Positions 16,483 to 26,007 are shown, counted from the stretch's first letter. The stretch: DNA of 51,427 nucleotides from JSC-12 sp033764965 (GCA_033764965.1 JANRIN010000264.1:1-51427); one strand, 5' to 3'. Numbers and translations: made by a program. The notes: generated by a model from the sequence alone, not told the origin.

Positions 16483-16645
16483 ATCTAGGATTGAGGGATT
16501 TCAATTCTGAAGTAGAGGCAAATCATCCTTGGGCTTGTTAGTCTGGAGAAGACTTCGGTCGAGGCGTTTTTGGGAACGTACTCACCAGGTTCACTAGCCG
16601 ACCTGAACTCCGTGTCAGGATGCATCATAGGGAGAACTACACTTT

Positions 16646-17650
16646 TTGCCGTCTGTGGTGACAACGCAACCCGCCCCTCATCTCCTACTTCGGACTGATT
16701 CTGGCTACCGACGCTTGCTACTGACCGGGAGTAATTGTTGGACTATCGGTCGTAGTGAAGACAACAGTTTCGTCTTGCCAGATCGGTGGATTTCTCGTAA
16801 CCACGCCATGCTCCAGTTCATGGAGAATGGTGAATTCTACCTGATCGATTTGGGCAGTCGTAATGGCTCCTTCGTCAATGGTCGTCGAGTTAGCATTCCG
16901 GTTACGCTGAGTAACGGTGATCAACTGACCTTTGGGCAGACTGAGCTTGAATTCTACTGTCCACTCCTCAAACCTCCAACAGAAGACCCTCCGGAGGGTG
17001 AGCCGCCCAAAGATTTCACAGCTACAGCAACCCTACACGTTCGACGGCTCATTTCTGTTCTTGTGGTGGATATCCGCAATTTCACAGTCCTGACTCGTCA
17101 ACTGGACGAAAAAATCTTGTCTGAAATGATTGGCACCTGGTTTCGTCATGCAGGAGACATCATTCGGGAGCATGGTAGCTGGGTTGACAAGTACATCGGT
17201 GATGCTGTCATGGCAGTGTGGATTCACGGGACGCAGGAAGTGAGTGATGATGAAATGCTGCGAATTATGAAAGCCCTCAGCGCCATGCACAAGATGACCA
17301 GTGACCTCTACAATACCTATCCTCTGCCGTTTCCTCTGCGGATTGGTGCCGGAATTAACACTGGCTATGCGATGGTTGGCAATACGGGCAGTGGCGATCG
17401 TCCCGATTACACCGCCTTAGGAGATACGGTAAATGCCGCATTTCGCCTGGAAACCTCGACCAAACAGATTGGCAAAGATGTTGCCGTGGGCAAAACAACG
17501 TACCAGTATCTGACGGAGTTGGGCGCAGACAGCAACTTGTTTGGCGAATATACAGTGAACTTGCGAGGATATGATGCTCCAGCCTTAGCCTACGCCTGCT
17601 CTTTCCCAGAACTGGACGCATTCTTGAAGCGGAAAGACGGCTCCATATAA
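16646..17650 (+). CDS. FHA-domain class III adenylate/guanylate cyclase
   Basis: A 334-residue soluble protein. An N-terminal FHA domain, a phosphothreonine reader (WTIGRSEDNSFVLPDRWISR, then GSRNGSFVNG), spans about residues 20-110. A class III cyclase domain (about 130-315) follows. The metal-binding Asp residues are in VVDIRNFT and YIGDAVMAVW. The transition-state Asn and Arg fit NAAFRLE, and the PDYTALGDTVN motif is present, so the enzyme looks catalytically complete; ATP or GTP use is not certain from sequence. TTG 16646 is likely the start: GGAGA lies 10 nt upstream. It suggests cAMP output under Ser/Thr-kinase control. Confidence 0.9.
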   Translation: MPSVVTTQPAPHLLLRTDSGYRRLLLTGSNCWTIGRSEDNSFVLPDRWISRNHAMLQFMENGEFYLIDLGSRNGSFVNGRRVSIPVTLSNGDQLTFGQTELEFYCPLLKPPTEDPPEGEPPKDFTATATLHVRRLISVLVVDIRNFTVLTRQLDEKILSEMIGTWFRHAGDIIREHGSWVDKYIGDAVMAVWIHGTQEVSDDEMLRIMKALSAMHKMTSDLYNTYPLPFPLRIGAGINTGYAMVGNTGSGDRPDYTALGDTVNAAFRLETSTKQIGKDVAVGKTTYQYLTELGADSNLFGEYTVNLRGYDAPALAYACSFPELDAFLKRKDGSI

Positions 17651-17851
17651 AATATTTTGATACACTATTAAGTTTTATGTGCGCCACTCATACGGTTTGA
17701 TCTGGGTATTTTCTGCTCTAAACCGCTCCCACCTTGAATTCCTGCTTTCCGAATTGCAGACTCTATCGTTAGATAGTGTGCAGGAAATGATAGTCTCTAA
17801 GAAACGCCATCTATAGGATTCCGTGGGATTGGTATGGGAGGTATAGATTTT

Positions 17852-18322
17852 ATGAAACGACTATTTTGCCTGCTAGCAACTTTGAGCATGATGATTGGTG
17901 TTTTAGGTTGGTCAAATGCTCAAACTGCCTTGGCAAGCAATTGGAGCATTCCAGCAGGAACGCCCATCGCTCAGCTTAATTGGCTAAATCTTGCGTCTAC
18001 GCCGAAAGTGCTGGCAGCAGTGGAAGAAGACGTTCGAGATGCAGTGAGTGCAAAGCTGACAACGGAGTTTGGTCGCAAACTCGATTTGAATAACACCAAT
18101 ATTCGGGCATTTCGGCAATATCAAGGCTTGTACCCCACTCTGGCCGGAATTCTCGTCAAAAATGCTCCTTACGAGAGTGTTGATGACGTGTTAGAAATTC
18201 CTGGATTGACCGATCGCCAGAAGGACATTTTGCGCCAAAACCTGGATAACTTCACTGTCACCGAAGTTGAATCAGCTTTAACAGAAGGGGCTGACCGGAT
18301 CAACAACGGCATCTATCGTTAA
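17852..18322 (+). CDS. psbU: Photosystem II extrinsic protein PsbU
   Basis: A 12-kDa extrinsic subunit on the lumenal side of photosystem II that stabilises the Mn4CaO5 cluster and chloride/calcium binding. The signal peptide (RLFCLLATLSMMIGVLGWSN to ALA) directs export to the lumen. The mature part carries the helix-hairpin-helix core DLNNTNIRAFRQYQGLYPTL, then KNAPYESVDDVLEIPGLTDR and TVTEVE, ending NNGIYR. ATG 17852 has GGGAGG about 11 nt upstream; an ATG six codons earlier is less likely. The product has 156 residues. It has its own upstream region and no photosystem neighbours. Confidence 0.96.
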   Translation: MKRLFCLLATLSMMIGVLGWSNAQTALASNWSIPAGTPIAQLNWLNLASTPKVLAAVEEDVRDAVSAKLTTEFGRKLDLNNTNIRAFRQYQGLYPTLAGILVKNAPYESVDDVLEIPGLTDRQKDILRQNLDNFTVTEVESALTEGADRINNGIYR

Positions 18323-18551
18323 GTCTGCACTAGATTTGCAACACATCCATCTTAAATTGCTCGATGTTGATTAGAACGTCGGGCAGTTTTTTATAGATGC
18401 AGCCCTGTATAACGTGGCGAATTGCAGCGAGAGCGTTCAGTCGAACGCACCCAGTCAGAACGCCTACCCAGCATTAGCTTTTCAGCTTTTTTCAGGTTCT
18501 AAGCGCTCTGACCAAAGCTATATTTCCTAACCGCTGGAGCGAACAACCGAA

Positions 18552-20261
18552 TTGGCAGAATTACCACCACAAGCATTACCTCAGTATTTTGATGTCTTGG
18601 TGATTGGGGCGGGTGCCGCTGGTTTATACACGACCCTTTGTTTGCCTCACCATCTGAGTATTGGACTCGTGACCAAAGAACCGCTTTCCCTTTCTGCCAG
18701 TGATTGGGCGCAGGGTGGGATTGCTGCCGTTGTCGATCCGCAAGACTCTACAGACAGTCACATTGAAGATACGTTGAAGGCTGGGGTGGGATTGTGTGAT
18801 TACGGAGCCGTAAAGTTTTTGGTTGAGCAAGCTCCTGCTTGTATTCGATCGCTACTGGAGATGGGAGTCGCCTTCGATCGCCACGGAAATGACCTCGCCC
18901 TCACCCTGGAAGCCGCCCATTCCCATCGCCGCGTGTTACACGCTGCCGATAGCACAGGTCGAGCCGTGGTAAGCACTTTGGCAACACAGGTACTGGCTCG
19001 AACTAATGTGCAAGTCGTGCAAGCCTTCACCCTGGACGTGTGGCTTGATGTCCACGAACAACACTGTGTTGGGGTTAGCCTAGTCCACAATAATCAGATT
19101 TGTTGGGTTCGGGCAGGAGCCGTTATTTTAGCGACCGGTGGCGGTGGACAGGTGTTTGCCCAAACCACAAATCCGGCACTTAGCACGGGGGATGGGGTGG
19201 CGATCGCCCATCGAGCCGGAGCCATCTTGCGAGATCTGGAATTTGTGCAGTTTCATCCCACCGCTCTCACCCAACCCGGAGCACCCCACTTTCTAATTAG
19301 TGAAGCGGTGCGGGGGGAAGGTGCTCATTTAGTAGATGACACAGGGTATCGCTTCGCTTTTGACTATCATCCTGCGGGCGAACTGGCACCCCGCGATGTG
19401 GTTAGTCGGGCGATCTTCAATCATTTGCAAAAAACTGCTCCCGACTCAACTACTGCCACGGTTTGGTTAGATCTGCGCTCGATTCCCGCCGATCGCATCC
19501 AGTATCGCTTCCCCAACATCATTCGAGTCTGTCAGCGATCGGGGATTGATGTGTTCACCCAGCCCATTCCGGTCGCTCCGGCGGCTCACTATTGGATGGG
19601 CGGCATTGCCACCGATTGGCTCAACCAAACCTCCATTCCTGGCTTGTATGCCGTTGGCGAAACTGCCAGTACGGGAGTTCACGGCGCAAATCGTTTGGCA
19701 AGTAACTCCCTACTGGAGTGTTTAGTTTTTGGCGCACAGTTCACTCAATTGCAAGTAGACCCAAAGGAGACAAAAAACCATACCGGTCAAAGCATTTCGC
19801 GAAACGCCCCGAGAGACTCCTCTACCCACCCACCCACCCGCTCATCCACCCCCCTACTTCACTTCCTGCGAGCAGAAATTCCCCGCCTGGTCTGGCAAAG
19901 TGCTGGTATTAGCCGAGAGCAAGTTGGGATGGCAGGCGCGATCGCCCAACTAGAAACCTGGCGACAAGAGTTTGCAACCCTTCCCCTGAGTCAATGTCTT
20001 CAGGATTTGCCCCCCGGACAATCCCTTTCTCTGGCGAGTGAAGCGGAAACAGCAGCACTGCGCCAATGGGCAGAAGTCAGGAATTTGCTGGCAGTCGCCG
20101 AGCTAATTCTCAAAAGTGCTCTATTTCGAACTGAGAGCCGCGGCGGACACTACCGCTCAGATTTTCCAAACACGGATGCTGAATGGAATGTGCATACCCT
20201 GGTGCAGAATAATTTCTGGAGGACAAGCCCCGTTGATGAGAAAAGCTGGAGTTTGGACTAA
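18552..20261 (+). CDS. nadB: L-aspartate oxidase
   Basis: FAD flavoprotein that oxidises L-aspartate to iminoaspartate, the first step of de novo NAD synthesis; it works with quinolinate synthase (nadA), not present here. FAD-binding LVIGAGAAGLYT, then SASDWAQGGIAAVV and the active-site-region EAVRGEGAHLVDDTGYRF are visible, plus MGGIATDWLNQTSIPGLYAV and the GVHGANRLASNSLLECLVFG signature. The TTG start has GGAG 12 nt upstream. At 569 residues it is near normal length. The stretch before the C-terminal helical domain contains STHPPTRSSTPLLHF, encoded by CCCACC-type repeats (19822-19855) in frame. A hairpin follows the stop codon. Confidence 0.94.
   Translation: MAELPPQALPQYFDVLVIGAGAAGLYTTLCLPHHLSIGLVTKEPLSLSASDWAQGGIAAVVDPQDSTDSHIEDTLKAGVGLCDYGAVKFLVEQAPACIRSLLEMGVAFDRHGNDLALTLEAAHSHRRVLHAADSTGRAVVSTLATQVLARTNVQVVQAFTLDVWLDVHEQHCVGVSLVHNNQICWVRAGAVILATGGGGQVFAQTTNPALSTGDGVAIAHRAGAILRDLEFVQFHPTALTQPGAPHFLISEAVRGEGAHLVDDTGYRFAFDYHPAGELAPRDVVSRAIFNHLQKTAPDSTTATVWLDLRSIPADRIQYRFPNIIRVCQRSGIDVFTQPIPVAPAAHYWMGGIATDWLNQTSIPGLYAVGETASTGVHGANRLASNSLLECLVFGAQFTQLQVDPKETKNHTGQSISRNAPRDSSTHPPTRSSTPLLHFLRAEIPRLVWQSAGISREQVGMAGAIAQLETWRQEFATLPLSQCLQDLPPGQSLSLASEAETAALRQWAEVRNLLAVAELILKSALFRTESRGGHYRSDFPNTDAEWNVHTLVQNNFWRTSPVDEKSWSLD
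19822..19855. repeat. CCCACC-type repeat inside nadB
   Basis: The sequence ACCCACCCACCCACCCG, followed by CTCATCCACC, resembles the intergenic ACCCAYRY octamers near 5077-5156. It encodes THPPTRSSTP in a variable linker of NadB without breaking the frame. Confidence 0.6.
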
Positions 20262-20294
20262 TTCAAAAAATACACCATGTTTAGGAGGAGCAGG

Positions 20295-20335
20295 TAGTGT
20301 GTTAGATCTGTGTTCCGACTTCGCTCAACACACTA
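20295..20335. terminator. Hairpin after nadB carrying a dispersed repeat
   Basis: TAGTGTGTT (20295-20303) and AACACACTA (20327-20335) form a perfect 9-bp stem. Its loop includes TCCGACTTCGCTCAAC, related to the palindrome at 15482-15497. No T-run follows, so it may be a repeat unit that also acts as an end structure for nadB mRNA. Confidence 0.45.
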
Positions 20336-20500
20336 TGAGTGCGGGTTGAGCGGGTGAAACCCACATTTCTAATCCATCACTCAAACCCCCTCACCTGGAA
20401 GAAGTTTGATTAAATGAACCTTGCGATGATTTGGCAATTGGGTGAGTAAGGTTAGAATGCAGAATGTGATCGAGTCCCTCACACCTAACAACTGACTCCT

Positions 20501-21016
20501 GTGTCCATTTCACGGCTTTTTAGAAAATCATCTCTGGGGCGGCGTACAACCCACTTAGCGATCGTGGTCTTTCCAGATGAAGGATCGGTCTTTCAAGCTT
20601 ACCGACTGCTTCACTACCACGGTATTTCGCCTGAACACCTGGCGATCGTGGGTCAGGGGTACAGTAGCCCGGAGCGAGTTGGGCTAATGAATCCTTTTCG
20701 GATCGTGGCTTGCAAGGCGATCGCCTATGGAATCGTTGCCAGCCTTGTAGGCGCGTGTTTAAGTACTGCGGCTATTCTCATTTGGAATCTGCATCAAGAT
20801 TTGATGTTGATTTTGCCTGTTTGTGCGGTGGTGAGTGGGCTGGCAGGGGCGTTGCTTGGCGGGCTGTTTGGGTTGTTTGGAGAAGGCACAACTGCCAGTG
20901 TCTATCGCCATCACCTGCGGCAAGGACGCTATTTGCTGATGATGGAAGGTTCCGAAAATCTAGTGCGTTGGGGGCAAGAGGTTTTGGGCTACTACTCTGC
21001 GCCCAGCCCTCACTAA
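20501..21016 (+). CDS. Small membrane protein with stress-protein-like N-terminus
   Basis: A 171-residue protein starting at GTG 20501. Residues about 15-60 (THLAIVVFPDEGSVFQAYRL, then LAIVGQGYSSPERVG) resemble the general-stress-protein 17M / DUF1269-type fold seen in small cyanobacterial membrane proteins. Two hydrophobic helices follow (IAYGIVASLVGACLSTAAIL and ILPVCAVVSGLAGALLGGLF), then a cytoplasmic tail. Family membership is tentative and the function unknown. It stands alone after nadB, in the same direction, about 240 bp downstream. Confidence 0.6.
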   Translation: MSISRLFRKSSLGRRTTHLAIVVFPDEGSVFQAYRLLHYHGISPEHLAIVGQGYSSPERVGLMNPFRIVACKAIAYGIVASLVGACLSTAAILIWNLHQDLMLILPVCAVVSGLAGALLGGLFGLFGEGTTASVYRHHLRQGRYLLMMEGSENLVRWGQEVLGYYSAPSPH

Positions 21017-21064
21017 GCCTAATTGTATAAATGTGTAAAAGTATAAAGTCTAACTACGTCGAAT

Positions 21065-21367
21065 CTAACCGCGGGGGCGACGGGCTGCATCCATGAGCCA
21101 ATCTACCAGCGGCTTGAGGGTGCCAGGAATGGAGGACTCGCTGACCGTGATTGAGTGTTTGCGCTTCTTTTCGGCAACCGTGAGATGGTACTGGAAGCGA
21201 TCGGGTTGGGCGGAGGAAGCGATCGCCTCTGGCAACTGGAAAAAGTCTGCCTCTTCGACTAGCGATTGCACTTGAGAGGCTTCAGTTGGGGGAAGTTTCG
21301 CTGTGTCGATCGAGATGTTCATCAACATCCCGGCAAACCCACCGCTGCGTTCAAATAAAATCCTCAT
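21065..21367 (-). CDS. Emfourin-like protease inhibitor, stand-alone
   Basis: A 100-residue protein from ATG 21367 (MRILFERSGGFAGMLMNISI). The start fits the emfourin (protealysin inhibitor) family, as do DTAKLPPTEA, the FFQLP segment, RFQYHLTV and the C-terminal PLVDWLMDAARR. Emfourin inhibits M4 metalloproteases of the protealysin type and is usually encoded beside its protease. No M4 protease gene is in the window. A longer form (to 21454) is open but would add 29 residues unlike the family. The gene is convergent with the small membrane protein gene. Confidence 0.75.
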   Translation of the reverse strand: MRILFERSGGFAGMLMNISIDTAKLPPTEASQVQSLVEEADFFQLPEAIASSAQPDRFQYHLTVAEKKRKHSITVSESSIPGTLKPLVDWLMDAARRPRG

Positions 21368-21557
21368 ACTTTCTTGTTGCAACGCTTTGCTGATAAATTC
21401 CCAAATCTTGCTGGAACATTCGGGTTGAATGCTCGTCAATGGGTAATTGGGCAATTTTTACCGTATCAAGATTGTACCGATTGATCCCAAATCAGCATAG
21501 TAACCACTAGAGATAATTCTGCCAAGCTTGACAAAAACTATAGCCGTAGCCGTGTAT

Positions 21558-23312
21558 TCAGGCGATCGGGGGCAATTCGTCCAACACCGTAAACCGCACA
21601 TGGTTGATGGCAAGTTCGCCGATGGAAACATTTTCTACAGACTCACCCTTTGCCGTCAGAGTCTCAAATGGAATGCCCTTGGCGATCTCAGCATGATACC
21701 AGGGCAAGCCCATGAAAAAGCGAGTGGGGTAAGGACCATTTTCAACAATGTCATCCGGATTCGATTCCATCGGCACCCAGCCAAACCCAGGAAGATAGAA
21801 TTCAATCCACACATGGTTGTAGTCTGGCTCTAAGGGAACCAACCGCTGTTCTGGATGGGGTGGACATTTGTAACGTCCGACGGTGCGACAAGCAATGCCA
21901 TTTAAGCGAGCCAACGCCAGCAGCAATCCGACGTATTCTCCACAGGAACCAATCCCGCGTTCCAACACAACATCGGGCGTATCAATGCGGGGAGTGAGGG
22001 CGTAGGACAGGCAATCGTACACATAATTCCGAATTTTCAACATTTTCCGCAGGATGTTGGTTTCGGTGCCGATCGCTTCCTGCGCCGCTGTCTGAATGGT
22101 GGGTGTATCCATTGCCAGTTCGTCGTCATCCACCAGGTAAAGTGCCCGGTACTCTGGGGAGAGCGCTGGAATTTTATCCACATCGTCAAAGGTGAACTGG
22201 TATTTAATTGCCCGAATTTCCAGCAGTGCCTTCCAGCCAAACAAATGCCGCTCATTCGGCTTCAAGCTGTCAAACTTAAACACAGCAACCCGTTGCCCAT
22301 CTTGAATTTCTTCCACAAACGGGCGACCGATCGCCTCAATCTGGCGCACCTTCTGGCGATCGGTTTCAGTGGGTAGGGCAATCCGCCACTCTAATTCCTC
22401 CAGCAGCACTTCTTCCAGGGGCAGCAACTCTTCTGCATAGGACATTTCCACCAGGAAGCCGTTGGAGAGAGCATAGTGAGCTTGGGGATCGTAGTGCAGG
22501 TGCAGGGGGTGGATGAAGGTACGATCGCGAAATGACAGTTCGTAAGCCCCTTCCGGGTTGTTGGGGTTATCTCGAACGTAAGCCTCTTCCTGAGCATAGG
22601 AAACGTAAAGCGTTTGGGAGTTTGCCTGAGCATCCTGACAAAAAGCAATGCCTGTCGGCGATTCAAACGGGGTCAGAACTGAAAATAAGGGTTCGCCCGT
22701 GGCGCGATCGATACAAAATACGGTTTGTTCAATGCGATCGCACACCCACAAATTTTCGCCCTGAATTGCCAGAGTTGCGGTTCCCACTCCCGGCATGGGC
22801 AATTGGGTGATTAAGCGGCGTGAATCGCGCTCAAAGATGTAAATATAGCCAGCTTTCTGAGAAGCCACATAAACCGTGTCTTGCCAAACTGCCACTCCGG
22901 TTATGGGATAGGAGAGGGTATAAAAGTGCTGTAAACTCAAATGCTCCAGGGAAAAAAAGTAAACACTATTTTCGCGAGCCACCCAAAAGGTTTCACCCCA
23001 GGTTGTTAGCCCTTCTGCGCCAATCAACTCATCCACATTCATCGGGTTCAAGATGGTGGTATTGTCGGTGGCTGGGTTGATTTTCAGCAGATAACCCCGA
23101 ATTGAGTCCAGGGCAATTAGTTCATTATTCACAAAGCAGATGCCCTGCAATGCACAGGCTGCCAGGGGACGGATCATTCGTTGTCCGCGATCGAAGCCAG
23201 TTGCAGAGCGAGAACCAAGCTCAGTTTGGGAAACATTCGGTTGAGAAACAGTGGATGACACAGCGTTAGATTGCATGAACAACACATGAGACCAGTTTGA
23301 CGCTGTTTTCAT
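21558..23312 (-). CDS. Beta-propeller plus transglutaminase-like protein
   Basis: A 584-residue protein with no signal peptide. The N-terminal half has propeller-like blades (GICFVNNELIALDSIRGYLL, GAEGLTTWGETFWVA, GVAVWQDTVYVASQKAGYIY, TATLAIQGENLWVCDRIEQT). The C-terminal transglutaminase-like domain carries Cys457 in GIGSCGEYVG and His500 in YNHVWIEFY. The third catalytic position, normally Asp, appears as Glu/Asn-Asp in WVPMESNPDD. The domain is usually a thiol hydrolase or a peptide-binding fold. Its substrate is unknown. The start may instead be ATG 23276 (MQSNAVSS). It stands alone, divergent from sucC. Confidence 0.75.
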   Translation of the reverse strand: MKTASNWSHVLFMQSNAVSSTVSQPNVSQTELGSRSATGFDRGQRMIRPLAACALQGICFVNNELIALDSIRGYLLKINPATDNTTILNPMNVDELIGAEGLTTWGETFWVARENSVYFFSLEHLSLQHFYTLSYPITGVAVWQDTVYVASQKAGYIYIFERDSRRLITQLPMPGVGTATLAIQGENLWVCDRIEQTVFCIDRATGEPLFSVLTPFESPTGIAFCQDAQANSQTLYVSYAQEEAYVRDNPNNPEGAYELSFRDRTFIHPLHLHYDPQAHYALSNGFLVEMSYAEELLPLEEVLLEELEWRIALPTETDRQKVRQIEAIGRPFVEEIQDGQRVAVFKFDSLKPNERHLFGWKALLEIRAIKYQFTFDDVDKIPALSPEYRALYLVDDDELAMDTPTIQTAAQEAIGTETNILRKMLKIRNYVYDCLSYALTPRIDTPDVVLERGIGSCGEYVGLLLALARLNGIACRTVGRYKCPPHPEQRLVPLEPDYNHVWIEFYLPGFGWVPMESNPDDIVENGPYPTRFFMGLPWYHAEIAKGIPFETLTAKGESVENVSIGELAINHVRFTVLDELPPIA

Positions 23313-23525
23313 CTCCTGACATCTGCCAGTTGATCGAAAGCGAGATGGGCGAAATTGCTCCTTCCAACTCAGCTTGCGCTTGAAAACAGTGCATCCAAAT
23401 CATAAATGCAAGGATGGATTTAGAACTGTATCCAGGTAACGAGTCCTGATTCATCCTCCACTTGGAGGTTTGCATTCTCAATTTATCTGCTTTACGCTTA
23501 TTTGATCACACAAAGGGTGTAGCCA

Positions 23526-24737
23526 ATGGATTTGCTAGAGTATCAAGCGAAAGAGCTATTCCGTGAGGTGGGTATTCCAGTGTTGCCCTCCCAGCGCATC
23601 GATCGCCCTAAAGATCTCAAAGGGTTAACCATTCCTTACCCAGTTGTTCTGAAGTCGCAGGTATATATCGGCGGTCGAGGACGAGTTGGCGGGGTGAAGT
23701 TTGTCGAAAATACGATCGATGCGATCGCTGCCGCTCAAACCATTTTCAACTTGCCCATCATGGGGGAATATCCCAAGATGTTGCTGGCAGAAGCGAAATA
23801 CAACGCCGATCAGGAGTTTTACCTGGCAATTACCTTAAATCGCTCAGTGCGCCGCCCAGTGCTGTTAGGGTCACAGCAAGGAGGCATTGATGTGCAATCC
23901 GCGATCGATCAGATGCAACACATTGTTGTAGAGCAGGATTTTTCGCCTTACTATGCTCGTCGTCTGGCAATCAAGATGGGCTTGCAAGGCAAGTTGATCG
24001 AATCTGTGAGTGGCATTCTCGAAAAAATGTATCAGTTGTTCGTGAAGCATGACCTGGATTTGGTGGAGATTAACCCGCTAGGAATTAGCGCTACCGGAGA
24101 AGTGATGGCACTGGATGGTAAGGTTAGCGCTAACGATGACTCCCTCTCCCGCCATCCCGAACTCATTTCTTTAATCACCAAGTTGGGGGGGAATCCATCA
24201 GAGCCAGGAGACCTGTCCCCAGTGACGATCGATCCTCTGGGGCAAATTGGCATTATTTGCAACGGGGCTGGTTTAACAATGGCAACGAGCGATCTGGTTG
24301 CTCAAGCGGGTGGCACAACGGGTAGTTTTTTGAATATTGGAGGAGAATCTCGTTGGGATGCTTCCCCCGATTTGCTAAAGGACCGATTGACACAGGGCTT
24401 AGAAATCCTGTCGCAGCAGAAGTCGATTCGCGTGATTCTGGTGAATCTGATCAGTAACCTGGTGCCCTGTGATGACATTGCGGAGGTGATTATTGCGTTC
24501 CTGGAGCAGCGATCGCTCAAACCCCCCGCGATCCCATTGCGATCCAATCCCTTACGTCCGGATACTGTGTTTTCTGCCGCCACCCGAGGTCCAGCCCTGG
24601 TTATTCGGCTGATTGGTTGTCGAAGTGACAGTGCCCGTAGCCGACTAGAGGCAGCCCAACTGTCTTTGGTTGAAAACCTGGATGAAGCAGTGACAGAAGC
24701 ATTATCCTTCGTTAAAACGGAATTACCAGATTCTTAA
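23526..24737 (+). CDS. sucC: Succinate-CoA ligase beta subunit
   Basis: ATP-grasp subunit of succinyl-CoA synthetase, which interconverts succinyl-CoA and succinate with ADP or GDP. The start MDLLEYQAKELFREVGIPVL is the standard beta-subunit N-terminus. YPVVLKSQVYIGGRGRVGGV is the nucleotide-binding region, and DLVEINPLGISATGEVMALDGK is a metal-ligand motif. ICNGAGLTMATSD and GGTTGSFLNIGGE belong to the ligase domain. At 403 residues it is slightly long. AAGGG lies about 8 nt before ATG. sucD follows on the same strand after 182 bp, an unusually wide gap for this pair. Confidence 0.93.
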   Translation: MDLLEYQAKELFREVGIPVLPSQRIDRPKDLKGLTIPYPVVLKSQVYIGGRGRVGGVKFVENTIDAIAAAQTIFNLPIMGEYPKMLLAEAKYNADQEFYLAITLNRSVRRPVLLGSQQGGIDVQSAIDQMQHIVVEQDFSPYYARRLAIKMGLQGKLIESVSGILEKMYQLFVKHDLDLVEINPLGISATGEVMALDGKVSANDDSLSRHPELISLITKLGGNPSEPGDLSPVTIDPLGQIGIICNGAGLTMATSDLVAQAGGTTGSFLNIGGESRWDASPDLLKDRLTQGLEILSQQKSIRVILVNLISNLVPCDDIAEVIIAFLEQRSLKPPAIPLRSNPLRPDTVFSAATRGPALVIRLIGCRSDSARSRLEAAQLSLVENLDEAVTEALSFVKTELPDS

Positions 24738-24919
24738 TCCTGCCATTCCCACTGCTGATAAGTTTGTGATTTTCTAAACAAAATATCTGGTTACTGTGAC
24801 TCAGATTGCAGCAACCGTATTGAATTCTCGTCATTCTAGTCGATAGAGTTTTCCATCCCTGCCAAAGTGTGGGGAATTCCTCGTTTTTCTCATTTTGATT
24901 TCTGTTAGCCATTCGCATT

Positions 24920-25831
24920 ATGAACTTCACACCTAACAATCGAGTATTAATTCAGGGCATCGCTGAACCATTAGGTTCTACCTACACACCGTTGATGCAG
25001 GCATACGGCACAAGCATTGTGGGAGGGGTAAGTCCAGGCTATGGCGGCACTGTATTTCACGGCATTCCCGTGTTTGATTTAGTAGAAATGGCACTCATCG
25101 CTGTGGGAGAAATCGATACAACTATCATTTTTACGCCTCCCTATGCGGCATTGGACGCGGCTCTGGAAGCGATCGCGGCAGGGATTCGGCAAATTGTTTT
25201 AATCACTGAAGGGATCCCTCCCCTGGATCTGGTGAATTTATTGAGAAAAGCAGAGGCAACGGAAACTCTCGTCGTTGGACCCAACAGCCCCGGTATTATC
25301 GTCCCTGGGCAAGTTTTGTTAGGGATTCATCCCACAGAGTTCTATACCCCTGGTTCGGTTGGACTCATTAGCCGTAGCGGCACCTTGACCTACGAGATTG
25401 CCAGAGAACTAACCCTGGCTGGCTTGGGACAATCAATGGGGGTGTGCATTGGGGGGGATACGGTGGTCGGTTCATCTTTTCCTCAGTGGCTAGAAATTTT
25501 GGATGAGGACGATAACACTGAAGTAATTGTATTGGTGGGAGAAATTGGCGGCGATAGCGAAGAAGCAGCGGCTCACTACATTGCAGAGGCGATCGATAAA
25601 CCCGTTATTGCCTACGTCGCTGGTCACACTGCCCCCAAAGGTCGGCGCATCGGACACGCTGGTGCCATCATTGCCTCTCAAATCTCTGAACTGGGGAGCG
25701 AAATTGGGACAGCCACCAGCAAAATTACAGCTTTTGAACGGGCAAAGATTCCCGTGGCAAGCTATCCCTCTCAAATTCCTACCCTGGTCAAAAAAGCTCT
25801 CCGGTCTCTTGCCCGTCAGTCTAGCTCTTAA
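24920..25831 (+). CDS. sucD: Succinate-CoA ligase alpha subunit
   Basis: CoA-binding subunit that forms the enzyme with SucC. The N-terminal Rossmann part includes NRVLIQGIAEPLGSTYTP. The CoA-domain motif GVSPGYGGTVFHGIPVFD and the GPNSPGIIVPGQ loop are present. The phosphorylated histidine is in GRRIGHAGAI near the C-terminus. The 303-residue length is typical. A strong terminator 38 bp after the stop closes the unit, so sucC and sucD may be co-transcribed although separated by 182 bp. Confidence 0.93.
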   Translation: MNFTPNNRVLIQGIAEPLGSTYTPLMQAYGTSIVGGVSPGYGGTVFHGIPVFDLVEMALIAVGEIDTTIIFTPPYAALDAALEAIAAGIRQIVLITEGIPPLDLVNLLRKAEATETLVVGPNSPGIIVPGQVLLGIHPTEFYTPGSVGLISRSGTLTYEIARELTLAGLGQSMGVCIGGDTVVGSSFPQWLEILDEDDNTEVIVLVGEIGGDSEEAAAHYIAEAIDKPVIAYVAGHTAPKGRRIGHAGAIIASQISELGSEIGTATSKITAFERAKIPVASYPSQIPTLVKKALRSLARQSSS

Positions 25832-25868
25832 CGCTCTATCTCCCTTATTGCAGTCCACTTTTACCCAA

Positions 25869-25905
25869 TCCGGAACCTGATCCACCAGGTTCACGGAATT
25901 TTTTT
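25869..25905 (+). terminator. Rho-independent terminator after sucD
   Basis: GAACCTG (25873-25879) pairs perfectly with CAGGTTC (25886-25892). It is extended by TCCG/CGGA with one bulged A, then followed by a run of seven T (25899-25905). It lies 38 bp past the sucD stop codon and ends the sucC-sucD unit. Confidence 0.85.
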
Positions 25906-26007
25906 GTTTTAACTTTGCATCATATAGATTCAACAAAGACTCAGCCAGGAAGCTACTGAGAATTAGGAAGCTCCAGTTAACATAAAGGCAAAAATTCCGC
26001 ATCTCAT

